Made by a program: the position numbers and the translations under genes. Under the pieces are notes generated by a model. It was given only the letters and a program-made list of their open reading frames with translations. It did not search any database and had not been told where the DNA came from. A stretch of DNA of 18,921 nt. It comes from Lentisphaerota bacterium. Its GTDB lineage: Bacteria > Verrucomicrobiota > Kiritimatiellia > JAAZAB01. Where the stretch lies: positions 1-18,921 of the forward strand of contig JACQHI010000129.1 in the NCBI GenBank assembly GCA_016199105.1, read 5' to 3'. This document shows, one piece after another, positions 14,521 to 18,921 of this stretch (positions within the stretch are counted from its first letter, which is position 1; the number at the start of each line of letters is the position of its first letter).

Positions 14521-14567
14521 GATCGGCAATTCTCGGGAACGCCGATCCCGGACCTTCCGAGAATTGC
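14521..14567. promoter_or_regulatory. Mutually exclusive hairpins in the divergent region
   Basis: Stem 1 pairs GATCGGC (14521-14527) with GCCGATC (14541-14547). Stem 2 pairs GCAATTCTCGG (14526-14536) with CCGAGAATTGC (14557-14567), a perfect 11 bp. They overlap at 14526-14527 and cannot both be complete. A third short pairing, CGGGA (14534-14538) with TCCCG (14546-14550), competes with both. In RNA read towards the EF-G-like gene this would sit about 110-150 bases before its start, as in a leader with two folds. A possible -10 TATTAA lies at 14515-14520. No riboswitch class is recognised. Confidence 0.45.
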
Positions 14568-14620
14568 TGTTGCACTCCGCGAAGGCATGGACTATGTTTT
14601 TGACCCTGAACTTGTTTCCT

Positions 14621-14650
14621 CCGTCTGTCCGTCAGCCGACGGACAGGCGG
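14621..14650. repeat. REP-like palindrome before the EF-G-like gene
   Basis: A 13-bp stem (14621-14633 with 14638-14650, core CTGTCCGTC/GACGGACAG, one G-T pair) has an AGCC loop. It ends 14 bases before the ribosome site of the EF-G-like gene. The sequence differs from the inverted pair at 16-68, so it would be another repeat family. It could also act as a leader hairpin or an inefficient terminator. Confidence 0.5.
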
Positions 14651-14674
14651 GAGAGTAATGGATGGGAGGGACAC

Positions 14675-16708
14675 TTGAAGGATATTGATCTCCATGATGT
14701 TCGCACATTCGTTCTCCTCGGCCACACGGGCAGCGGCAAAACATCCCTGAGCGATGCCCTGCTGTTCAAATTGGGCGCCAATGACCGCGCCGGCTCCCCC
14801 GCCAATGGGACCAGCATGGCGGATTATACCGAGGAGGAAATCCACCGGAAAATCTCCATTTATGCCAAACCCTTTTCCGGCGCGTTCAAATCGAAAGCCG
14901 GCAAAAAAATCCAGCTCACGTTCATGGATACGCCCGGGTATGACGATTTTTCCGGCCAGGTCATCAGCGCCGTCAGGGCCGCCGATGCCGCCCTGATCGC
15001 CGTGGATGCCGTCGCCGGCATCCAGGTGGGCACCACCCGCGCCTGGCGCCGCGCCCATGGGCTGGGACTTCCCCGCGGCATCGTCGTCACCGGCTGCGAC
15101 CGCGAAAACGCCGACTTCCAGAAGGTCCTGGACCAGATCGTCGCCGCCTGGGGCAACAAGTGCCTGCCCGTCGTCATTCCCCTGCCGGATGGCTCCAACG
15201 TCCTCGATCTGCTGGCGGCCGGCAACGCCCCCGCGGCCATCGCCGATACAGCGGCAAAAGGAATGAACGCGCTCATCGAAAAAGCGGCCGAGTCGGAAGA
15301 CGCCCTGATCGAGAAATTTTTGGGAGGAGAACCCCTCTCCCCCGACGAACTCGCCCGGGGACTCCGCCAGACCGTCCGCAACGGCAACCTGGTCCCCGTT
15401 TTCGCCGCGATGACCGCGAAGGGGCCCGGCATCGTCGAGTTGATGGAGAACCTCGAACGGTTTTTCCCCTCCCCGGCCGAGGGGATAATCAAGGACGCCG
15501 CCGGAAAGCCGGTGGCTGCCGGGGCCAACGCGCCGTTCGTCGGCTGGGTCTGGCGCACGGTCACCGACCCGTATGCCGGCAAACTGGCTTTCGTGCGGGT
15601 GTGTGGCGGGACCTTGAAAGCCGACAGCGAAATCCACAACGCGTCCAAGGGCCATAAGGAACGCGTCACCACGATGTTCATTCTCAACGGCAAAAAACAG
15701 ATCCCCGTCACGGAGGCGTTCGCGGGCGACATCGTGGCCCTCGCCAAACTCAAGGACACCGGCCTGGGCGATGCCCTCTGCGCCGTGGGGCAGTCAGCGG
15801 CCTTCGCTCCGCTTGAACTGCCGCACCCCGTGGTATCCTATGCCGTCTCCGCCAAGGAACGCAGCGACGAGGACAAGATCGGTGTCGCGCTGTCCCGCGT
15901 GTCGGAGGACGATCCGACGCTACGCGTGGAACGCCACATGGAAACCCACGAGCTGGTGCTGTCCGGCATGGGCGACGTGCACCTCGAAATCGCCATGGAA
16001 CTGATGAAAAAGCGGAGCAACGTCAACGTCGAAATGAAGGTGCCCAAGGTGGCCTACAAGGAGACGGTGACCGGCCTGGGCGATGCGCATTACAAGCACA
16101 AGAAGCAGTCCGGCGGACGCGGCCAGTACGCCGAGGTCTATTGCAAGGTCCAGCCGAAGAAAGCCGGTGAGGACTGGTTCGAGGACGCCGTCGTGGGCGG
16201 CGTTATTCCCCGCAACTTCATCCCCGCCTGTCAGAAAGGATTCGTCGAAGCGACCGCCAAGGGCTGCCTGGCGGGCTATCCGGTGCAGGACGTGAAGATC
16301 ACGGTGTACGACGGGTCCTATCACGAGGTGGATTCCTCGGAAATCGCCTTCAAGATCGCCGCCTCCCGCGCCTTCAAGGACGCCATGAGCAAGGCCAAGC
16401 CGGTCCTGCTCGAACCGATCATGCAGGTGAAAGTGGCCGTGCCCGGAACCAGCATGGGCGAGATCAACAGCGACCTCAACCACAAGCGCGGCCGCATCCT
16501 GGGCGTGGAGGTGGAGGATGGCATGCAGCTCATCACCGCGGAAGTGCCCCTGGCTGAAATGTTCCGGTATTCCTCCGAACTCCGCAGCATCACGGGCGGA
16601 CGCGGCTCCTTCGAAATGAAACCGTCCCGGCAGGAAATCGTGCCGAGTCTCATCGCCCAAAAAATCATCGCCGGCGCCGAAAAAACCAAGGGCGAGGACG
16701 AGGACTAA
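14675..16708 (+). CDS. EF-G-like translational GTPase
   Basis: This 677-residue protein belongs to the EF-G-like (EF-G2/FusA2) branch rather than the housekeeping translocase. The P-loop is GHTGSGKTS (16-24) instead of GHVDAGKTT, G3 is DTPGYDDF (85-92), and the G2 region reads SMADYTEEEIHRKISI. Domain II follows (about 285-370), then domains III-V with GMGDVHLEIAMELMKK, GGRGQYAEV and LNHKRGRILGVE. The end, YSSELRSITGGRGSFEMKPSRQEIVPSLIAQKII, is typical. The G4 NKxD motif is replaced by TGCD (139-142), which may relax guanine selectivity. I chose TTG at 14675 because GGGAGG lies five bases before it and the family start (DVRTFVLLGHTGSGKT) follows. The open frame continues upstream to 13454, but that part is antisense to the cNMP-binding gene. 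Role unknown; related proteins bind GTP and ribosomes. Confidence 0.9.
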   Translation: MKDIDLHDVRTFVLLGHTGSGKTSLSDALLFKLGANDRAGSPANGTSMADYTEEEIHRKISIYAKPFSGAFKSKAGKKIQLTFMDTPGYDDFSGQVISAVRAADAALIAVDAVAGIQVGTTRAWRRAHGLGLPRGIVVTGCDRENADFQKVLDQIVAAWGNKCLPVVIPLPDGSNVLDLLAAGNAPAAIADTAAKGMNALIEKAAESEDALIEKFLGGEPLSPDELARGLRQTVRNGNLVPVFAAMTAKGPGIVELMENLERFFPSPAEGIIKDAAGKPVAAGANAPFVGWVWRTVTDPYAGKLAFVRVCGGTLKADSEIHNASKGHKERVTTMFILNGKKQIPVTEAFAGDIVALAKLKDTGLGDALCAVGQSAAFAPLELPHPVVSYAVSAKERSDEDKIGVALSRVSEDDPTLRVERHMETHELVLSGMGDVHLEIAMELMKKRSNVNVEMKVPKVAYKETVTGLGDAHYKHKKQSGGRGQYAEVYCKVQPKKAGEDWFEDAVVGGVIPRNFIPACQKGFVEATAKGCLAGYPVQDVKITVYDGSYHEVDSSEIAFKIAASRAFKDAMSKAKPVLLEPIMQVKVAVPGTSMGEINSDLNHKRGRILGVEVEDGMQLITAEVPLAEMFRYSSELRSITGGRGSFEMKPSRQEIVPSLIAQKIIAGAEKTKGEDED

Positions 16709-16711
16709 ACG

Positions 16712-17650
16712 CTGTCGCTCACCCATTGTCAATTGTGTCCCCGCCGCTGTGGCGCCAACCGCCTGGCCGGGCAAAGCGGCTTCTGCGGGGCGGGCGCGGA
16801 CGCCGAAATCTTCCGGTGGGGCGCCCATGCCGGGGAAGAACCTCCCATTTCCGGCGTCCGCGGCTCGGGCACGGTGTTCTTCTCGCGTTGCACGCTGCGC
16901 TGTTGTTACTGCCAGAACCATCCCTGGAGCCAGGAGGGCCGGGGCGAGTCCTACCGCCCGGAGGAGCTCGCGACCGTGTTCCGCCGCTTGCGCGAACTCG
17001 GCTGCCACAACTGGAACCTGGTGAGCCCGACGCCCTGGCTGCCCATGATCGCGGAGGCGCTGGCGGCGGCGAAAACGACCGGTCCGCGCCTGCCGGTGAT
17101 CTACAACACCAGCGGATTCGAGCGCCTTGAAACACTCCGGACCCTCGAAGGCCTTGTGGATGTGTACCTGACCGATGTGCGCTATGCCGCCCCCGCCTCC
17201 GCGCTGGAGGGCTCCGGGAACGCCGAGGTTGTCGATATCGCCCGAGCCGCCATCCGGCGGATGTGGGCGCAGGCGGGCCCCCTCCGCTGCGACGCGGAGG
17301 GCCTGGCCGTGGCGGGCGTGATCTGCCGCCTCCTCGTGCTTCCCGGCCGGGCCGCCGAGGCGTGCGACAACCTGGGCTGGCTGGCCGAAACGATCGGAAC
17401 GGATATTGCCTTGAGCGTGATGTCGCAATATACTCCGGCCCATCTCGCGTTGAAACGGGAACCCTGGAATCGGCGGGTCACGCGCGAGGAATACGGGCGG
17501 GTTTGTCGAACGGCCGACGATTTGGGATTTACGAACGGGTGGATTCAGGAGTATAACGACACGCGCGTTGAATCGCTGATCGGCTTTGCCATGTCGCCGA
17601 CCCCGAAAAGCGCGTTGCGGGATTTTTTTCCCGCGAATGACGCGAAGTAG
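16712..17650 (+). CDS. PflX-type radical SAM protein, non-ATG start
   Basis: This cytoplasmic iron-sulfur protein is related to pyruvate formate-lyase activating enzymes (COG1313/PflX type). The radical SAM cluster motif is CTLRCCYCQN, with Cys residues spaced Cx3Cx2C (residues 60, 64 and 67 from the start chosen). The N-terminal family block CQLCPRRCGANRLAGQSGFCGA supplies extra cysteines. No ATG precedes this block. TTG at 16733 would delete the first Cys of the CxxC pair, whereas CTG at 16712 keeps it and has GAGGAC about nine bases upstream. I therefore favour CTG, giving 312 residues. The frame is the same as that of the EF-G-like gene, whose TAA stop lies three bases before this start, so coupling or rare read-through is possible. 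The substrate is unknown; no glycyl radical enzyme is nearby. Confidence 0.85.
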   Translation: MSLTHCQLCPRRCGANRLAGQSGFCGAGADAEIFRWGAHAGEEPPISGVRGSGTVFFSRCTLRCCYCQNHPWSQEGRGESYRPEELATVFRRLRELGCHNWNLVSPTPWLPMIAEALAAAKTTGPRLPVIYNTSGFERLETLRTLEGLVDVYLTDVRYAAPASALEGSGNAEVVDIARAAIRRMWAQAGPLRCDAEGLAVAGVICRLLVLPGRAAEACDNLGWLAETIGTDIALSVMSQYTPAHLALKREPWNRRVTREEYGRVCRTADDLGFTNGWIQEYNDTRVESLIGFAMSPTPKSALRDFFPANDAK

Positions 17651-17717
17651 CGCGAATGAGAAGGAAGAATGCGCGGAGATTAGCGGGCATATCCGGTATA
17701 GGCTTTTGACACGAACG

Positions 17718-17725
17718 AGGAGGGT
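17718..17725 (+). promoter_or_regulatory. Strong ribosome binding site of yebC
   Basis: AGGAGGGT five bases before ATG at 17731 is the best Shine-Dalgarno match in the window. It contrasts with the weak sites of the neighbouring genes and fixes the start of yebC. Confidence 0.8.
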
Positions 17726-17730
17726 GAACT

Positions 17731-18489
17731 ATGAGCGGACACAGCAAATGGAAAACCATTGCGCATAAAAAAGGCTTGGCGGATGCCAAGCGCGGCAAGA
17801 TCTTCAGCAAAGTGGGCCGGGAACTCATGATCGTCGCCCGCTCCGGCGGTGGGAACCCGGACAACAATCCCACCCTGCGCGCTCTCATCGCCAAGGCGCG
17901 AAGCGTCAACATGCCCATGGACAACGTGGAGCGCGCCATTAAAAAAGGCACCGGCGAACTGGGCGGGGGACAATTGGAGGAAGTGGCCTATGAAGGGTTC
18001 GCCCCCGGCGGTGTGGCCATCGTGGTCAAGGCGCTGACCGACAACAAGAACCGCGCCGCCTCGGAAATCCGCCACATCTTCACCAAATTCGGCAGCAACC
18101 TGGCCGGCCAGGGCGCCGTGTCCCGGAATTTCAAACGCAAGGGCCAGATTCTCGTCAATGCCACGGGCATCGAGGAAGACAAGCTCATGGGCATCGTGCT
18201 CGATGCCGGCGCCGAGGACATGAAGCAGGAAGAGGGGATTTTCGAAATCGTCACGGAAGTCGCGGACTTCTTCTCCGTCCTCGAGGCCCTGGAAAAGGCC
18301 GGCATCAAGCCCGAAAGCTCCGAGCTGACGATGATTCCGGACATGTACGTTCGCGTCACCGACAAGTCCATCGCCTCCACCGTCATGAGAATGATCGAGG
18401 CCCTGGAGGATAACGACGACGTCCAGAACGTGTATTCCAACCTGGACGTGGACGAAACGGTCCTGGCCGACATGGAACAACAGAAATAG
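17731..18489 (+). CDS. yebC: YebC/PmpR family protein (TACO1 homologue)
   Basis: The 252-residue protein is close to the usual length of about 245. The start MSGHSKWKTIAHKKGLADAKRGKIFSKVGREL, the block NMPMDNVERAIKKGTGEL and YEGFAPGGVAIVVKALTDNKNR (89-110) are diagnostic. Members were first described as transcription regulators. More recent work on bacterial and mitochondrial members describes them as ribosome-associated factors that ease translation at proline stretches. The gene lies directly before ruvC with a 10-base gap, a common arrangement in bacteria. About 80 bases without a clear promoter separate it from the radical SAM gene. Confidence 0.97.
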   Translation: MSGHSKWKTIAHKKGLADAKRGKIFSKVGRELMIVARSGGGNPDNNPTLRALIAKARSVNMPMDNVERAIKKGTGELGGGQLEEVAYEGFAPGGVAIVVKALTDNKNRAASEIRHIFTKFGSNLAGQGAVSRNFKRKGQILVNATGIEEDKLMGIVLDAGAEDMKQEEGIFEIVTEVADFFSVLEALEKAGIKPESSELTMIPDMYVRVTDKSIASTVMRMIEALEDNDDVQNVYSNLDVDETVLADMEQQK

Positions 18490-18499
18490 AGTATTTCGG

Positions 18500-18921
18500 A
18501 TGCCCATGGTTCCCTGCAAAATTCTAGGCGTCGACACCTCCCTCCGTTCGACGGGTGTCGCCATCGTGGAAGCCCAGGGCAGCCGTTTCTCCGTGGTGGA
18601 TTACGGGCTGGTCCGGAACGCGCCGCGCCTCCCTCTTTCGCACTGCCTGTGCCGCCTCGACCGGGCCCTCCGGGAACTGATCGCCCGGCACGAGCCGCGG
18701 GCCGCCGCCATCGAGGGCATTTTCTTCTGCAAGAACGTCAAGACCGCCGTCATCCTGGGCGAGGCCCGGGGCGTCGTGATTGCCGCCTGCGCCGCGAGCG
18801 GGCTTCCCGTGTTCGAGTATTCGCCCCGCAAGGTCAAGGAGTCCGTGGTGGGCAACGGCGCCGCCGGCAAGGAACAGGTCAACAAAATGATCATGACCCT
18901 TCTGGGCCTGCGCCAGCCGCC
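18500..18921 (+). CDS. ruvC: Holliday junction resolvase RuvC, 3' end outside window
   Basis: RuvC cuts four-way DNA junctions together with RuvAB during recombinational repair. The visible 140 residues include KILGVDTSLRSTGVAIVE with catalytic Asp12, AAIEGIFFCKNVKTAVILGEARG with catalytic Glu72, and LPVFEYSPRKVKESVVGNGAAGKEQV with the DNA-contacting loop. The last two catalytic acids (DALA motif region) lie beyond the right edge. ATG at 18500 is taken as the start. ATG at 18506 is an equal alternative, since neither has a strong ribosome site and the gene is probably translated after yebC by coupling. Confidence 0.95.
   Translation, partial: MPMVPCKILGVDTSLRSTGVAIVEAQGSRFSVVDYGLVRNAPRLPLSHCLCRLDRALRELIARHEPRAAAIEGIFFCKNVKTAVILGEARGVVIAACAASGLPVFEYSPRKVKESVVGNGAAGKEQVNKMIMTLLGLRQP

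Noticed and set aside
13454..14674. N-terminal extension of the EF-G-like reading frame by about 400 codons.
   Set aside because: It is antisense to the cNMP-binding/rhodanese gene and has no ribosome site. The GTPase family start and a good Shine-Dalgarno sequence are at 14675.
15920..17443. A 507-codon minus-strand frame across the end of the EF-G-like gene and the radical SAM gene.
   Set aside because: It has low-complexity His/Gly/Ala-rich content, no recognisable domain, and is antisense to two genes with clear motifs.
17706..17711. A perfect TTGACA as a -35 element for yebC.
   Set aside because: A matching -10 at 16-18 bases would fall inside the yebC coding region, and no TATAAT-like sequence is there.

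Overview
The window is a gene-dense, GC-rich stretch of bacterial chromosome with no tRNA, rRNA, CRISPR array or transposase gene that I can see. My best guess is a Gram-negative member of the PVC group (Verrucomicrobiota, Kiritimatiellota or Lentisphaerota). The reasons are an L28 protein with the RHGLPKKKGGIG-type insertion, secreted proteins built from DYDGDGxxDxAVY (FG-GAP-like) repeats, an outer-membrane barrel, and a yebC-ruvC pair. This placement rests on remembered family features, not on a search.

Left part, minus strand (1-3709), in transcription order: a response regulator fused to a sigma-54-activator-like AAA+ domain that has lost its ATPase motifs; rpmB (ribosomal protein L28), with a strong hairpin over its stop codon; a 12-helix ABC-type permease-like protein; and lipB (octanoyltransferase). 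lipB runs off the left edge, and its family similarity stops where a pair of inverted 24-base palindromic units (REPIN-like) begins.

Middle, minus strand (3827-13196): four tightly spaced genes behind a good promoter at 13230-13257. They are a large secreted beta-propeller/FG-GAP protein, a TPR plus outer-membrane-barrel protein, a FecR-domain protein with a 147-residue Gly-rich linker, and a CHASE2 class III adenylate cyclase. Just upstream on the same strand (13289-14425) is a protein with two cyclic-nucleotide-binding domains and a C-terminal rhodanese domain. A cAMP source and a likely cAMP receptor therefore sit side by side with cell-surface proteins. I infer an envelope-sensing or surface-display module that signals through cAMP, with the degenerate response regulator perhaps as an accessory.

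Right part, plus strand (14675-18921): an EF-G-like GTPase with a TTG start, a PflX-type radical SAM protein that probably starts at a non-ATG codon right after the GTPase stop, yebC, and ruvC cut by the right edge. The 249-base divergent region 14426-14674 holds several mutually exclusive hairpins and a second REP-like palindrome.

There is no gene-free stretch longer than 300 bases. The longest are 14426-14674 and 2079-2241, and both hold hairpins.
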